Assembly (NCBI RefSeq): GCF_010727125.1
Contig: NZ_AP022564.1
Span: forward strand, 2,170,001 to 2,234,000
Direction: 5' to 3'
DNA from: Mycolicibacter terrae
GTDB taxonomy: Bacteria; Actinomycetota; Actinomycetes; Mycobacteriales; Mycobacteriaceae
DNA length: 64,000 nt
Shown here: positions 27,948 through 37,724 of the stretch, in pieces
Numbering within the stretch: position 1 is the first letter of the stretch
Layout of the letters: each line of letters opens with the position of its first letter
Notes under the pieces: model-generated
What the model was told of the DNA's origin: nothing
The model's database searches: none
Seen by the model: the letters and a program-made list of their open reading frames with translations, nothing else
Made by a program: the position numbers and the translations under genes

Positions 27948-30365
27948 GTGAGCGCTATTCCGGAACAGTGCACAGACGGTCGTGCCCTCCGGCGAATGCG
28001 TTCGATAACCGAGCCTCGCCGCATCACGCTCTGGATGCTGTCCGCCGTCGCGGTCGTCATGATCGCGTGGCTGTGTGTACTGGCACGGTGGCCTCACGCC
28101 GCCGACGGGCTGCACCCCGGGTTGAGGTGGTTCGGCCAGCCCGGATCATGGCCCACGGTCGCCGTCACGGTCACCGTTCTCGTCGCGCTGTGCGCACTGC
28201 GTTTTCGCGCCCATGGCGACACTCGGTCGGGTAGCGTCCCGGGCGCGGTCGTGGCCGGTCTCGCCATCACCGCTGCTCTGCTGGGCATGAGCTCGTACTG
28301 GGACTGCCACGATGGCGCTAATCCGCGCTTCTTTCAGCCGCTGATCTGGACGGCGGTGCTGATCAAAGGCGGCATGACCGATCTTTCGATGAGCGAGCAT
28401 GTCTGCCCCAGCGTCACCCCGGCCGCCCTGGTGGTGGCACGACTGGCGGCATTGGGGGCCATTTTCACCGGCCTCTCCGGTGTTGTGCTGGCGCTGTTCC
28501 GATCCCAGGTGGACCGCCTGCAGGCGAACCACGCCTCGTCCGTCACGGCGGTAATCGGCGTCGACGACGACTCCGGGGCGATGATCGGGGGTATCGCGCA
28601 GACGCTGGGGCGGCGGGAAACACTCGTCGTCCTCGTCGACGCCGCCGACCAACACGGGGCGGCGGTTGCCCGTTCGCACGGCGCCCGGGTGGTGTCGGTG
28701 GACCTCAACACACCCTCATCCCTGGAACCACTGCCGCTGTGGCGGCACCTCGAGCGGCTGTACCTGTTATCGGCGGACCCCTCGAACAACCGGCTGTGGC
28801 TGGACACGATCAGCCGAACGCTCGCCGGCACGCACGGCCAGAAGCAACGGCTGCCCCTGGTCGTTCGGGTCGACGATCCGTGGCAGGCCGAGGCATGGGG
28901 CGCCCAGCAATTCGGCGGAGCCGACTCACAATGGGCCGTGGACATCATCGGCAAATACGAGGTGACCGCGAGCTGGCTGCTGGACAACATCGTCGCAGAC
29001 AAGACCATCCGTCGTGTATTTGTCTGTGGCACTTCGCAGTTGACACTGGCACTGTGTTCTGACCTCACCCGGCGGAAGTTGGAGCACGACTATTACTCTG
29101 CCCCGACCGAGACGGTGTTGCCGGCGTTCACCCTGGTCGGAGAGGACGCCGAGGAATACCTGCACGATCACGAATTCCACCGCGGTCAGATCGGACTCAT
29201 TGCGGCCGGGCCGACCATCGACGTGGCACCCGACGCGCCAACCGTTCCGACGGTGTCGCGACTACTCGACCGAGGTGACGCGGCCACCAGCGCGGCCGTA
29301 TTCGTCGACGATTGGATCCGTGGTCCCCGAGGCGCCGCGACGACCGGAAGCCGCCTGGCGGCTCGTTTCCCCACCACGCCGGTGTACAGCTGGGATCCCG
29401 AGAGCCGGGTCAGTGACAAGCCAGTGCCGATCGTCGGCAGACTGCGCACCTATCGTCTGATGCTGCAGATGCCCGACGGGCAGGCGCCAGATGCCTGGGA
29501 GCGGGCCGCCAGTCTCATCCACGGCCGCTACCTCGCCACGCTCGGCCCGCAGGATCAACCCCTGCCGTCGCGGTTGCCGTGGAACGAACTCGAGGAGTTC
29601 TATCGCGGCTCCAATCGGCGGCAGGTCCGCACCGCATTGCGGATGGTCGAGCAGGTCGCCGGTCACACCTGGGATACCTGGGGCAGTGCCCCTGCCCCAC
29701 TGGCCAAGCACGACATGGCCGATCTACCGCCACTGGAACAGCTCGCCCAGTTGGGGTTCGACCCTGGCTCGGCGCTGGAGATGGCCCGCACCGAGCACCA
29801 GGACTGGTGCCAGTATTACCGCCGCAACGGTTGGCGATACGGGCCGGTCCGCGACGACAGACACCAAGTCCACGACAAGCTTGTCGACTGGTCCGTCATC
29901 GAATCCGACCCCCAACTGCTCGCCGGTGTGCTCCGCGGCGTCGCGAACACGCTGTGGAGTCTTCGCCAGCTCGGCTACCGGTCCCGTCCGGTGTGGCGAC
30001 CATGCACCCGGGTCGGGACGGTCACCGCCGAACGACGGGACATGCCCTGGACCTGGACCTCCCCCTCCGGAGCGACGATGCAGGCCGGCGCCGGCGACTG
30101 GCTGGTCCAGGAGGGCGACGCGAGCTGGTCGGTGCGCGATGACATTTTCCGGTCCAGCTTCCGGCAGGTCGGTGGATCTCAATGGCAACGGTGTGGAACC
30201 GTCCTCGCCCGGCCGGCGCAGGCCGGGGAAACCATCGACACTCCGGAGGGCTCCACCGTCGCGGCCGACGGCGACTGGGTGATCAAGGGCGATCACGGCG
30301 ATCAATGGCCGGTCCCCGCAGACGTGTTCGCGCGCCACTACGCCGAAACCCCGCCGGGCGGATGA
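27948..30365 (+). CDS. Membrane protein with Rossmann/RCK-like domains, RyR domain and C-terminal repeats
   Basis: The protein has 805 residues. Four membrane helices are at about 27-46, 68-86, 97-115 and 157-184. A TrkA-N/RCK-like Rossmann region follows (197-290, SSVTAVIGVDDDSGAM and LVVLVDAADQHG), then a second one (354-420, RRVFVCGTSQLTLALCSDL). A RyR-type region spans about 515-655, with PWNELEEFYRGSNRRQVRTA and the RyR signature HQDWCQYYRRNGWRYGPVRD then VHDKLVDW. Two related repeats end the protein (GDWLVQEGDASWSVRDDIF, about 716-738, and GDWVIKGDHGDQWPVPADVF, about 775-797). The layout is that of a ligand-gated channel or membrane effector. The start is GTG 27948 (AGGA at 27937). The downstream gene is convergent. 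Confidence 0.82.
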   Translation: MSAIPEQCTDGRALRRMRSITEPRRITLWMLSAVAVVMIAWLCVLARWPHAADGLHPGLRWFGQPGSWPTVAVTVTVLVALCALRFRAHGDTRSGSVPGAVVAGLAITAALLGMSSYWDCHDGANPRFFQPLIWTAVLIKGGMTDLSMSEHVCPSVTPAALVVARLAALGAIFTGLSGVVLALFRSQVDRLQANHASSVTAVIGVDDDSGAMIGGIAQTLGRRETLVVLVDAADQHGAAVARSHGARVVSVDLNTPSSLEPLPLWRHLERLYLLSADPSNNRLWLDTISRTLAGTHGQKQRLPLVVRVDDPWQAEAWGAQQFGGADSQWAVDIIGKYEVTASWLLDNIVADKTIRRVFVCGTSQLTLALCSDLTRRKLEHDYYSAPTETVLPAFTLVGEDAEEYLHDHEFHRGQIGLIAAGPTIDVAPDAPTVPTVSRLLDRGDAATSAAVFVDDWIRGPRGAATTGSRLAARFPTTPVYSWDPESRVSDKPVPIVGRLRTYRLMLQMPDGQAPDAWERAASLIHGRYLATLGPQDQPLPSRLPWNELEEFYRGSNRRQVRTALRMVEQVAGHTWDTWGSAPAPLAKHDMADLPPLEQLAQLGFDPGSALEMARTEHQDWCQYYRRNGWRYGPVRDDRHQVHDKLVDWSVIESDPQLLAGVLRGVANTLWSLRQLGYRSRPVWRPCTRVGTVTAERRDMPWTWTSPSGATMQAGAGDWLVQEGDASWSVRDDIFRSSFRQVGGSQWQRCGTVLARPAQAGETIDTPEGSTVAADGDWVIKGDHGDQWPVPADVFARHYAETPPGG

Positions 30366-30367
30366 TG

Positions 30368-30383
30368 AACCGCAACGCCTGAT
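30368..30383. repeat. 16-bp direct repeat, right boundary of TIR-RyR module
   Basis: AACCGCAACGCCTGAT matches 26291-26306 at 15 of 16 positions and starts 2 bp after the RyR gene stop. Confidence 0.6.
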
Positions 30384-30391
30384 CGGCGGGG

Positions 30392-32770
30392 TTATCCGAA
30401 CAGCACACCGTCGGCGATCAACCGCTCGGTCGTCCCGTCGTCGAATCCGAGCACGGTGCGGCAGATCGCGCGGGTGTCCTGACCGGGCAGCGGCGCGGGC
30501 CGTTGCGCGGCCTGCGGGATGTTGCGAAACGGTGCGGGACCGGTCTCGGCGGGCAACGGGTGCTCGATCAGCGGGTGGGTCATCTCGGCGAACACCGTGC
30601 GGTGGGCCAGTTGCGGGTCTTCGGCGATGTCGGGCGGCCGGTTCATCGCAGCGGCCGCCACCCCGGCCGCCTGCAGCAGCTGCCCGACGTCAGCCGGGGT
30701 GCGCCGGCTGGTGTGCCGGCCGAGCTGCTCGACCAGCTCCGCGCGGTGCGCGGTGCGGGCTGCACCGGTGCCGAAACGCGGATCCGATGCAAGCCGCTGG
30801 TCCTCGAAAGCCGCTGCGACACAGCGCCAGTCGTCGTCGGTGTGGATCGAGATCACGCACCATTCGTCCTCGCCCGAGCACGGGCAGACCAGGTCCACCC
30901 CGGTGTCCGGTTGCACCGAAGCTCCCGCGGCCCGGGCGACGTAACAGGTGTCGAGCTGATTGACCGCGGCCTCGGCCTGCGAGACGTGGACGTGGACTCC
31001 GTTGCCGCTTCGCCGCGCGGCGATCAACGCGGCCAGCGCCCCGATCGCGGTGACGCGTGCGACCACGTGGTCGGGGAAGACGGTGGTCGCGTCGTAGAAC
31101 GGATGCCGGCCCGGATCGGAGGTCTCATCGGGGTCGGTCCACAACGCGGTGACCCCGGTAGTGGCGCGCACCAGCGGGCCATAACCCATGCGGTTGCTCC
31201 ACGGCCCGGACTCCCCGAACGCACTGCTCTCGGCGAGCACCACCCGTGGATTGACATCTCGCAGTTTCTCGTAGGAGAACCCCAGGGCGGCAAGTGTTCC
31301 GGGTTTGAAGTTGGCGAACACCGCATCGGCGTCGGCGACCAGGCGGCCGAAGATCTCCTTGCCGGCCGGGTTGCGCAGATCCAGGCCGAGCCCCAAGTTG
31401 TTGCGGTGCGTCCAGGCGAACGACTCGCTCATCGCCGATCCGGCGCGAGTCTGCCGCAGACCGTCGGGGTAGGCCGCGCTCTCCACCTTGATGATCTCAG
31501 CACCCAGGTCCCCGAAGAGCCGGCTGGCTTCGCCGCCGGCCACGATGACCCCCAGGTCGACGATCCGGACGCCTTCGAACGGCCGGGAACCGATCGCGCC
31601 GCCGGGTGTCGGCACGACCGATGTGCGGGCACGCCAGCCGGTGCTCGCGTCACCGGGGGTCGGTGCCGGCGTCCGGAAGCCGGCCCGGTGATCGTCGACC
31701 ACGTAATAGCCGGTCGGGATCAGCGCGGTCAGCCCCGGGGCCAGTTCGGCTTCGGTCGCCGCCCCGGCCGCCGCGAAGTGCTCGCCGGCCAGCACCTGCG
31801 CCGGTTCGCCCACGGCGGCGATCGGCACTCCGCGGGCCTGCCCGGCCGCAACCAGCTCGGCCATGTCCTGGTCGGCGAACAGATTGCGGACCAACACGCT
31901 GATCTGCGGCCAGACCGCGAACCGCTCGCCGATCACGCCGAATTTGGGGTCGGCGTACTCGGCCGGCTCCCCCAGCCAGGTCCAGAGGCCGCGCCACTGG
32001 CGCGGCGACATCACACACAACCGGACGTAGCCGTCCCGGCAGGCATAGATCGGGTAGGCGTCCTGGTTTCGGGGCCGACCGCGCCAGCGGCTCGCCCCGC
32101 GACGGGCCGCAGCGACCTGACCCTGCGCACCGAATATCGGGTCGAGCACCGTGACCACCGCGTCGAAGCGCGAGAAATCAATGTAATCCCCTGTGCCACA
32201 ACGCAACCTATTGTAATAGGCGACCAGTACCGCCCAGGCGGCCTGAACCGCCGCGGTCGCCGAGGCGATCCCCTCCGGCGGCAACACCGGCGTGCCGATA
32301 GTCGGCCCGGACCGTGACAGCGCACCCGAGAGGCCGTAGAGCACCGCATCGGTCGCCTGCCAGCGCGAACGGGGCCCACTTGTCCCGAAGTCGGTGACCG
32401 ACATCGTCACCAGGTGGCCGAACCGGTCGGCCAGCTCCGCACACGAGGTCCCGAAAAGCGAGGTCCCGAAATCGGCGGTACGCCCCGGCCGGGCACTGTC
32501 GACCACGATGTCGGCGGTCGCCGCCAGGTCGTCGAACCGGCGGCGGTCCGCCTGGTCGCCCGGATCCAGCGTGACGCTGCGCTTGTTGGCGTTGTGCAGC
32601 GCGAACGCGATGCTCACCCCGCCCAGCAGCGGAGGGGCGGTGCGCGCCGGACTACCTCCGGGGGGCTCCACCTTGAGCACGTCGGCACCCAGGTCGGCGA
32701 GCAGCCTGGTGACCGCGTCGGCGTCACCACCGGCCAGATCAAGAACGCGAACAGATTCCAACAGCACCAT
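30392..32770 (-). CDS. Family III CoA-transferase, two CaiB/BaiF domains fused
   Basis: The 792-residue protein is a tandem fusion of two CaiB/BaiF domains. The first starts [31 protein letters not shown] (residues 6-36) and the second repeats the motif near 400 ([31 protein letters not shown]), followed by [20 protein letters not shown]. In classical enzymes a dimer of one domain forms the ring-in-ring. Here both are in one chain, as in Rv1866. The expected catalytic Asp is seen in the first half ([18 protein letters not shown] is nearby). It would move CoA between acyl groups in lipid or sterol catabolism. The start ATG 32770 lacks a clear ribosome-binding site. Confidence 0.85.
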   Translation of the reverse strand: MVLLESVRVLDLAGGDADAVTRLLADLGADVLKVEPPGGSPARTAPPLLGGVSIAFALHNANKRSVTLDPGDQADRRRFDDLAATADIVVDSARPGRTADFGTSLFGTSCAELADRFGHLVTMSVTDFGTSGPRSRWQATDAVLYGLSGALSRSGPTIGTPVLPPEGIASATAAVQAAWAVLVAYYNRLRCGTGDYIDFSRFDAVVTVLDPIFGAQGQVAAARRGASRWRGRPRNQDAYPIYACRDGYVRLCVMSPRQWRGLWTWLGEPAEYADPKFGVIGERFAVWPQISVLVRNLFADQDMAELVAAGQARGVPIAAVGEPAQVLAGEHFAAAGAATEAELAPGLTALIPTGYYVVDDHRAGFRTPAPTPGDASTGWRARTSVVPTPGGAIGSRPFEGVRIVDLGVIVAGGEASRLFGDLGAEIIKVESAAYPDGLRQTRAGSAMSESFAWTHRNNLGLGLDLRNPAGKEIFGRLVADADAVFANFKPGTLAALGFSYEKLRDVNPRVVLAESSAFGESGPWSNRMGYGPLVRATTGVTALWTDPDETSDPGRHPFYDATTVFPDHVVARVTAIGALAALIAARRSGNGVHVHVSQAEAAVNQLDTCYVARAAGASVQPDTGVDLVCPCSGEDEWCVISIHTDDDWRCVAAAFEDQRLASDPRFGTGAARTAHRAELVEQLGRHTSRRTPADVGQLLQAAGVAAAAMNRPPDIAEDPQLAHRTVFAEMTHPLIEHPLPAETGPAPFRNIPQAAQRPAPLPGQDTRAICRTVLGFDDGTTERLIADGVLFG

Positions 32771-32824
32771 GCCAGGGTATTGAATGGTTGCCGCGGGTCC
32801 GCGTCGACGCGGACAATCGCAGAG

Positions 32825-35230
32825 ATGAGTGCAGAGACCGCGCCGCCGGCACCGCCGCCGCTCTCCGACGACGAACTGGCACGCATCGACGCCTATTGGC
32901 GTGCCGCGAACTATCTGTCGGTGGGCCAGATCTATCTGCTGGACAACCCGCTGCTCACCGAGCCGCTGCGGCCCGAGCACGTCAAGCCGCGGCTACTCGG
33001 ACACTGGGGCACCACACCGGGGCTGAATCTGCTTTACGCCCATCTGAACAGGATCATCCGTGACCGGGACGCCGACGTCATCTTCGTCACCGGCCCCGGC
33101 CACGGCGGCCCGGCCCTCGTCGCCAACGCCTACCTGGAAGGCACCTACAGTCAGGTCTACACCGGCATCGGGGAGAACGCCGAGGGGCTGCGAAAACTGT
33201 TCCGGCAGTTCTCTTTCCCCGGTGGGATTCCCAGCCACGTCGCCGCCGAGACGCCGGGCTCCATCCATGAGGGCGGTGAGCTCGGCTACGCGCTGGTACA
33301 CGCGTTCGGCGCGGCGTTCGACAACCCGGAGCTGGTGGTGGCCTGTGTCATCGGCGACGGCGAGGCCGAGACCGGGCCGCTGGCGGCCAGCTGGCACTCG
33401 AACAAATTCCTCAACCCCGCCGTGGACGGCGCGGTACTGCCCATCCTGCATCTCAACGGCTACAAGATCGCCAATCCGACCGTCCTGGCCCGGATCCCCC
33501 AATCGGAGTTGGAGGCGCTGCTGCGCGGCTACGGGTACCGGCCGATCACCGTCTCCGGTGACGACCCGGCCGTCGTGCACCGGTTGCTCGCGGCCGCGCT
33601 CGACGACGCGTTCGACGACATCGCCGAGATCCGCCGAACCGCGCGCACCGACGACGCGACCTCACGGCCGGTGTGGCCGATGATCGTGCTGCGCACCCCG
33701 AAGGGCTGGACGGGGCCGGCAGAAGTGGACGGCCAGCAGGTGGAGGGCACCTGGCGCGCCCATCAGGTGCCGCTCGCGCAGACCCGCACCGATCCCGAGC
33801 ACCGCAGGCAACTGGAGGAATGGCTGCGCAGCTACCGCCCGGTGGAACTGTTCGACGAATCCGGCCGACTGCGGCCGGAGCTGGCGGCACTGGCGCCGCG
33901 CGGGAATCGCCGGATGAGCGCCAACCCCCATGCCAACGGCGGGCTGTTGCTGCGCGACCTCGACCTGCCCGACTTTCGTGACTACGCCGTGCCGGTGAGC
34001 AGCCCCGGCACCGAAGTTCACGAGGCCACCCGGGTGCTGGGGGCCTTCCTGCGCGACGTCATCGATCGCAACCGCGACCGGTTCCGGTTGTTGGGCCCCG
34101 ACGAAACGGCCTCGAACCGCCTCTCGGCGGTGTTCGAGACGACCGACCGGGTCTGGTTGTCGGCGACCGAGCCCGGCGATGATCACGTCGCCCCCGACGG
34201 GCGGGTACTGGAGGTGCTCTCCGAACACCTGTGCCAGGGCTGGCTGGAGGGCTATCTGCTGACCGGCCGGCACGGGCTGTTCAACTGCTACGAGGCGTTC
34301 GTGCACATCGTCGACTCGATGTTCAACCAGCACGCCAAGTGGCTGGCCGTGAGCCGGGAGCTGCCGTGGCGCCGGCCGATCGCCTCGCTGAACTATCTGC
34401 TGACCTCCCACGTCTGGCGCCAGGACCACAACGGGGCGTCGCACCAGGACCCGGGATTCATCGATCTGGTGGCCAACAAGCGCCCCGAGGTGGTGCGGGT
34501 CTACCTGCCACCGGACGGCAACACCTTGCTGTCGGTGGCCGATCACTGCCTGCGCAGCCGCAATTACGTCAACGTGATCGTCGCCGGAAAGCAGCCGGCA
34601 CTGGCCTACCTGGACATGCCCGCAGCGGTGGCGCACTGCACCCGCGGCCTGGGCATCTGGGACTGGGCCGGCACCGCCACCGGCGAACCGGACGTGGTGC
34701 TGGCCTGCGCCGGCGACATCCCGACCCTCGAGACATTGGCTGCCGCCGACATTCTTCGCCGGGAGTTGCCCGAACTGGCCGTGCGGGTGGTCAACGTGGT
34801 CGACATCATGCGGCTGCAGCCCGCGACCGAGCATCCACACGGCTTGCCCGACAACGAGTTCGATGCTCTGTTCACCCGCGACAAGCCGGTGATCTTCGCC
34901 TATCACGGCTACGCCTGGCTGATCCACCGGCTGGCCTATCGGCGGACGAACCACGATCAGATGCACGTGCGCGGCTACCGGGAGCGCGGCACCACCACGA
35001 CACCGTTCGACATGGTGATGCTCAACGACCTGGATCGGTTCCACCTGGTGATGGACGTCATCGATCGGGTGCCGGGACTGGGTGAGCGCAGCGCGGTGCT
35101 GCGCCAGCAGATGGCCGATGCCCGACTCGCCGCCCGGCTCTACACCCGCGAGCACGGCGAGGATGACCCCCGGATCACCGACTGGACGTGGCGAACGGGC
35201 ATGGCCGACGCCGACGGCGAGATAAGGTGA
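32825..35230 (+). CDS. xfp: Xylulose-5-phosphate/fructose-6-phosphate phosphoketolase
   Basis: The 801-residue protein is full length for the family. TPP-dependent blocks: [61 protein letters not shown], and [20 protein letters not shown] with the thiamine-binding Asp and Asn. The C-terminal domain keeps [20 protein letters not shown] and [14 protein letters not shown]. It splits xylulose 5-phosphate or fructose 6-phosphate into acetyl phosphate plus an aldose phosphate. The gene stands alone, with neither acetate kinase nor phosphotransacetylase beside it. M. tuberculosis does not, to my knowledge, have it at this place. ATG 32825 has no clear ribosome-binding site. Confidence 0.95.
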   Translation: MSAETAPPAPPPLSDDELARIDAYWRAANYLSVGQIYLLDNPLLTEPLRPEHVKPRLLGHWGTTPGLNLLYAHLNRIIRDRDADVIFVTGPGHGGPALVANAYLEGTYSQVYTGIGENAEGLRKLFRQFSFPGGIPSHVAAETPGSIHEGGELGYALVHAFGAAFDNPELVVACVIGDGEAETGPLAASWHSNKFLNPAVDGAVLPILHLNGYKIANPTVLARIPQSELEALLRGYGYRPITVSGDDPAVVHRLLAAALDDAFDDIAEIRRTARTDDATSRPVWPMIVLRTPKGWTGPAEVDGQQVEGTWRAHQVPLAQTRTDPEHRRQLEEWLRSYRPVELFDESGRLRPELAALAPRGNRRMSANPHANGGLLLRDLDLPDFRDYAVPVSSPGTEVHEATRVLGAFLRDVIDRNRDRFRLLGPDETASNRLSAVFETTDRVWLSATEPGDDHVAPDGRVLEVLSEHLCQGWLEGYLLTGRHGLFNCYEAFVHIVDSMFNQHAKWLAVSRELPWRRPIASLNYLLTSHVWRQDHNGASHQDPGFIDLVANKRPEVVRVYLPPDGNTLLSVADHCLRSRNYVNVIVAGKQPALAYLDMPAAVAHCTRGLGIWDWAGTATGEPDVVLACAGDIPTLETLAAADILRRELPELAVRVVNVVDIMRLQPATEHPHGLPDNEFDALFTRDKPVIFAYHGYAWLIHRLAYRRTNHDQMHVRGYRERGTTTTPFDMVMLNDLDRFHLVMDVIDRVPGLGERSAVLRQQMADARLAARLYTREHGEDDPRITDWTWRTGMADADGEIR
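35223..35228 (+). promoter_or_regulatory. -10 box (TAAGGT) for the MmpS-like gene, inside xfp stop region
   Basis: TAAGGT ends 7 nt before ATG 35236 and overlaps the last codon of xfp, so the next gene can be transcribed leaderless on its own. Confidence 0.45.
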
Positions 35231-35235
35231 CGGCC

Positions 35236-35646
35236 ATGACTGCTCACCCGTCACCGGTCCGGATGTCCCGTAAGGCGACAGTGCTGTTGTTCGGCGCGCT
35301 CATCGCCTCTGCGACCGTTGCCGGTGTCACCCCGGCCGGCGCGACGCCGGACCTCACCTTGGTGCCGGTCCGCTACGACCTGACCGGAACCGGCGTCGCC
35401 GGCTACATCACCTACCAGACCCAGAACGGTCAGTCACACGCCACCAACGCCCCGTTGCCCTGGTCGATCGAGCTGACCGGCCGGATGACCAACATGGCCA
35501 CGCCGGCCTCGTATTCGGTGAGCGCCCAGAGCGCCGGCCCCGGCACGCTGAGCTGCACGGTCAGCGTCAAGGGGAAGGTCGTCAGCCAGCAGACCGCAAC
35601 CGGGGACCCAGCGCGGGTGCTGTGCACGACCCACGGGCCCCGCTGA
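35236..35646 (+). CDS. MmpS-like small secreted protein
   Basis: The 136-residue protein has an N-terminal signal or anchor (residues 10-35, ATVLLFGALIASATVAGV). A beta-rich domain follows: VPVRYDLTGTGVAGYITYQT, then PLPWSIELTG, and finally a Cys pair (LSCTVSVKGKVV ... VLCTTHG). The pattern V-x-Y-x-V-T-G-x-A ... LPW ... C ... C is typical of MmpS-family accessory proteins. No mmpL gene lies next to it, so it may be a stand-alone relative. The start ATG 35236 was chosen over the longer frame, which overlaps xfp. Confidence 0.7.
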   Translation: MTAHPSPVRMSRKATVLLFGALIASATVAGVTPAGATPDLTLVPVRYDLTGTGVAGYITYQTQNGQSHATNAPLPWSIELTGRMTNMATPASYSVSAQSAGPGTLSCTVSVKGKVVSQQTATGDPARVLCTTHGPR

Positions 35647-35700
35647 GCCTCGTGCCCCCCGGCGCACGCCGACGCGACTGCGTCGGTGCCTGAGCGCGGG

Positions 35701-35706
35701 TAGTAT
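35701..35706 (+). promoter_or_regulatory. -10 box (TAGTAT) for CPBP protease
   Basis: TAGTAT ends 8 nt before ATG 35715, and no Shine-Dalgarno is present. Confidence 0.4.
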
Positions 35707-35714
35707 CCGCACCA

Positions 35715-36482
35715 ATGCCTTGCCACGATTTCGCGGCGCCCGGGGGGCGGCATCCATTGGTGTCACAACTCTCGGCGCTGCACCAATTTCGCGCCTTCGT
35801 CGACGTCGCCGTCGTCGTGGTGGTCTTGGCGCTGGCCAACCTGGTCGCACATTTCACCACCCCCTGGGCGGCGGTCGCCACGGTCCCCGCCACCGCCGTC
35901 GGCCTGGTGGCCCTGGTCCGCTGCAACGGCCTGAGCTGGGCCGAGCTCGGTCTGGGCCGCGCACATTGGAAGTCCGGGGTCGGTTATGCCCTGGCCGCGG
36001 TCCTGGTCGTGGTGTCAGTGGTCGCCGCCGGCGCCCTGTTGCCCTGGACCCGGCCGATGTTCTTGAACAACCACTACGCGACCGTCTCGGGCGCCCTGGT
36101 GGCGTCGATGCTCGTCATTCCGCTGCAGACCGTCATCCCCGAGGAGCTGGCGTTCCGCGGCGCGCTGCACGGCGCGCTGCACCGGGCCTGGGGTTTCCGC
36201 GGTGTGGCCGCGGCCGGCTCGCTGCTGTTCGGGCTGTGGCATGTCGCCACCTCGCTCGGGCTGACCAGCAGCAACGTCGGCTTCACCCGGCTTTTCGGGG
36301 GTGGCTTTCTCGGCATGTTGGCCGGGGTGACGCTGGCGGTGCTGGCCACCGGGGCAGCCGGTTTCGTCTTCAGCTGGCTGCGCCGGCGCAGCGGCAGTCT
36401 CATCGCTCCGATCGCGCTGCACTGGTCGCTCAACGGGGTGGGCGCACTGGCCGCCGCCCTGGTGTGGCAGCTGTCCGCCTGA
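35715..36482 (+). CDS. CPBP-family intramembrane metalloprotease
   Basis: The 255-residue polytopic membrane protein has the CAAX protease/bacteriocin-processing (CPBP, Abi) signature: VIPEELAFRGALHGALH (EExxxR motif, near residue 142), LFGLWHVATSLG with the first metal His, and APIALHWSLNG with the second. About seven membrane segments are visible. These enzymes cleave peptides in the membrane. The substrate is unknown. Length matches Rv1863c, whose neighbours in M. tuberculosis include adhA. The gene ends just before the tandem repeats at 36486. Confidence 0.85.
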   Translation: MPCHDFAAPGGRHPLVSQLSALHQFRAFVDVAVVVVVLALANLVAHFTTPWAAVATVPATAVGLVALVRCNGLSWAELGLGRAHWKSGVGYALAAVLVVVSVVAAGALLPWTRPMFLNNHYATVSGALVASMLVIPLQTVIPEELAFRGALHGALHRAWGFRGVAAAGSLLFGLWHVATSLGLTSSNVGFTRLFGGGFLGMLAGVTLAVLATGAAGFVFSWLRRRSGSLIAPIALHWSLNGVGALAAALVWQLSA

Positions 36483-36485
36483 CCG

Positions 36486-36666
36486 GCGGTTCAGCGAGGC
36501 TCGACGAAGGAGAGCCGAAGCTGGAACCGCCGCATCACCCCGGCGGTTCAGCGAGGCTCGACGAAGGAGAGCCGAAGCTGGAACCGCCGCATCAACCCCC
36601 GCGGTTCAGCGAGGCTCGACGAAGGAGAGCCGAAGCTGGAACCGCCGCATCAACCCCGCGGTTCAC
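36486..36666. repeat. Tandem array of about 57-bp hairpin repeats (3 copies plus a stub)
   Basis: Copies start at 36486, 36543 and 36601, with a short fourth copy from 36658. The spacing is 57-58 bp and the copies are nearly identical. Each unit carries outer arms GCGGTTC/GAACCGC and inner arms GGCTC/GAGCC, so each can fold into a stem. The array fills the space between the convergent CPBP and adhA genes, and the stub runs into the adhA stop. This looks like a variable-number tandem repeat or a terminator-like REP cluster. Confidence 0.85.
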
Positions 36667-37691
36667 ACCAACAGCACCGCCGCGCCTGCGATCCGGCCCG
36701 CCTCCAGATCCGCCAGCGCCCGGTCCGCCTCACCCAGCGAATACTCCGGTGTGGTCACGTTGATGTGGTGTGCCGCAGCGAAGTCGAGGAATTCGCGGGC
36801 ATCGGCGCGGGTGTTCGACGTCACCGACCGGATCTGGCGTTCACGGAACAGGTGGCGCTGGTAGTTCAACGGCGGGATATCGCTGAGGTGGATCCCGGCG
36901 ATCGCGCAGGTGCCGCCGGCGTCCAGCGCCTCGCAGGCCGGTAACACCAGCTCGCCGACCGGCGCGAACAGGATCGCGGAGTCCAGGGGAACCGGCGGCG
37001 GGTCGGTCGCCCCCTGCGCCGAGGCCGCGCCCAGCTCCAGCGCCAACTCCCTGGCCCGCTGGCCGCGGGTCATCACGTGCACTTCGGCGCCGCGGGCCAG
37101 TGCGACCTGTGCGGTGATGTGCGCGCTGCCGCCGAATCCGTAGAGTCCGAGCCGGCCGCCGGGGGGCAGCTCGGCGCGCATCAGCGAGCGGTAGCCGATG
37201 ATGCCCGCACACAGCAGCGGCGCCAATTCGCTGTCGCTGTAGCCGCCGGGCAGGTGATGGGCGAATCCCGCGGGGACGGTGGCGAATTCGGCGTACCCGC
37301 CGTCGTGGTCCCAGCCGGTGTAGCGCGACTGCGGACACAGGTTCTCATCGCCTCGGGTGCAGTATCGGCAGCTACCACAGGTGTGCCGCAGCCAGGCTAT
37401 TCCGACCCGGTCCCCCACGACGAAGTCGTCGCCGGCTTCGGCGCCGACCTCGACGACCTCGCCGACCACCTCGTGACCGGGTGTCACCCCGCGGCGGTGA
37501 ACCGGTAGGTCACCTTCGACGACGTGCAGATCGGTGCGGCACACCCCGCAGGCGCGTACCGCCACCAGCAGCTCCGACGGGGCCGGTCGGGGTATGGGGG
37601 TGCTGACTCGGCGCAGCGGCGCATCGGCGACGGGCCCGGGCCGCTGCACCCTCCAGGCACTCATGGTCATGCCGGAATCCTGGGTGCCCAT
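36663..37691 (-). CDS. adhA: Zinc-dependent alcohol dehydrogenase
   Basis: The MDR-family dehydrogenase has 342 residues. Catalytic zinc residues lie in [19 protein letters not shown] and in [18 protein letters not shown]. The structural zinc cysteines are in [17 protein letters not shown]. The coenzyme loop is [20 protein letters not shown]. It resembles Rv1862 in size and place (next to the Rv1861-like gene and apa). The physiological alcohol is unknown. The first five residues before MTMSAW could be dispensable, since ATG codons at 37691 and further in are possible starts. Confidence 0.92.
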   Translation of the reverse strand: MGTQDSGMTMSAWRVQRPGPVADAPLRRVSTPIPRPAPSELLVAVRACGVCRTDLHVVEGDLPVHRRGVTPGHEVVGEVVEVGAEAGDDFVVGDRVGIAWLRHTCGSCRYCTRGDENLCPQSRYTGWDHDGGYAEFATVPAGFAHHLPGGYSDSELAPLLCAGIIGYRSLMRAELPPGGRLGLYGFGGSAHITAQVALARGAEVHVMTRGQRARELALELGAASAQGATDPPPVPLDSAILFAPVGELVLPACEALDAGGTCAIAGIHLSDIPPLNYQRHLFRERQIRSVTSNTRADAREFLDFAAAHHINVTTPEYSLGEADRALADLEAGRIAGAAVLLV

Positions 37692-37724
37692 GACGCCATT
37701 CTGCGCGCAGCACCAGCGGTCGGC

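Noticed and set aside
26254..30391. Prophage or transposon carrying the TIR-RyR module
   Set aside because: No integrase, transposase, tRNA or terminal inverted repeat is visible. Only the 16-bp direct repeat supports insertion.
36486..36666. CRISPR array
   Set aside because: The units are directly adjacent with no unique spacers, and no cas gene is near.
35720..36763. 347-codon frame through the CPBP gene and the repeats
   Set aside because: Frame shadow of the membrane protease. The repeats merely stay open in this frame.
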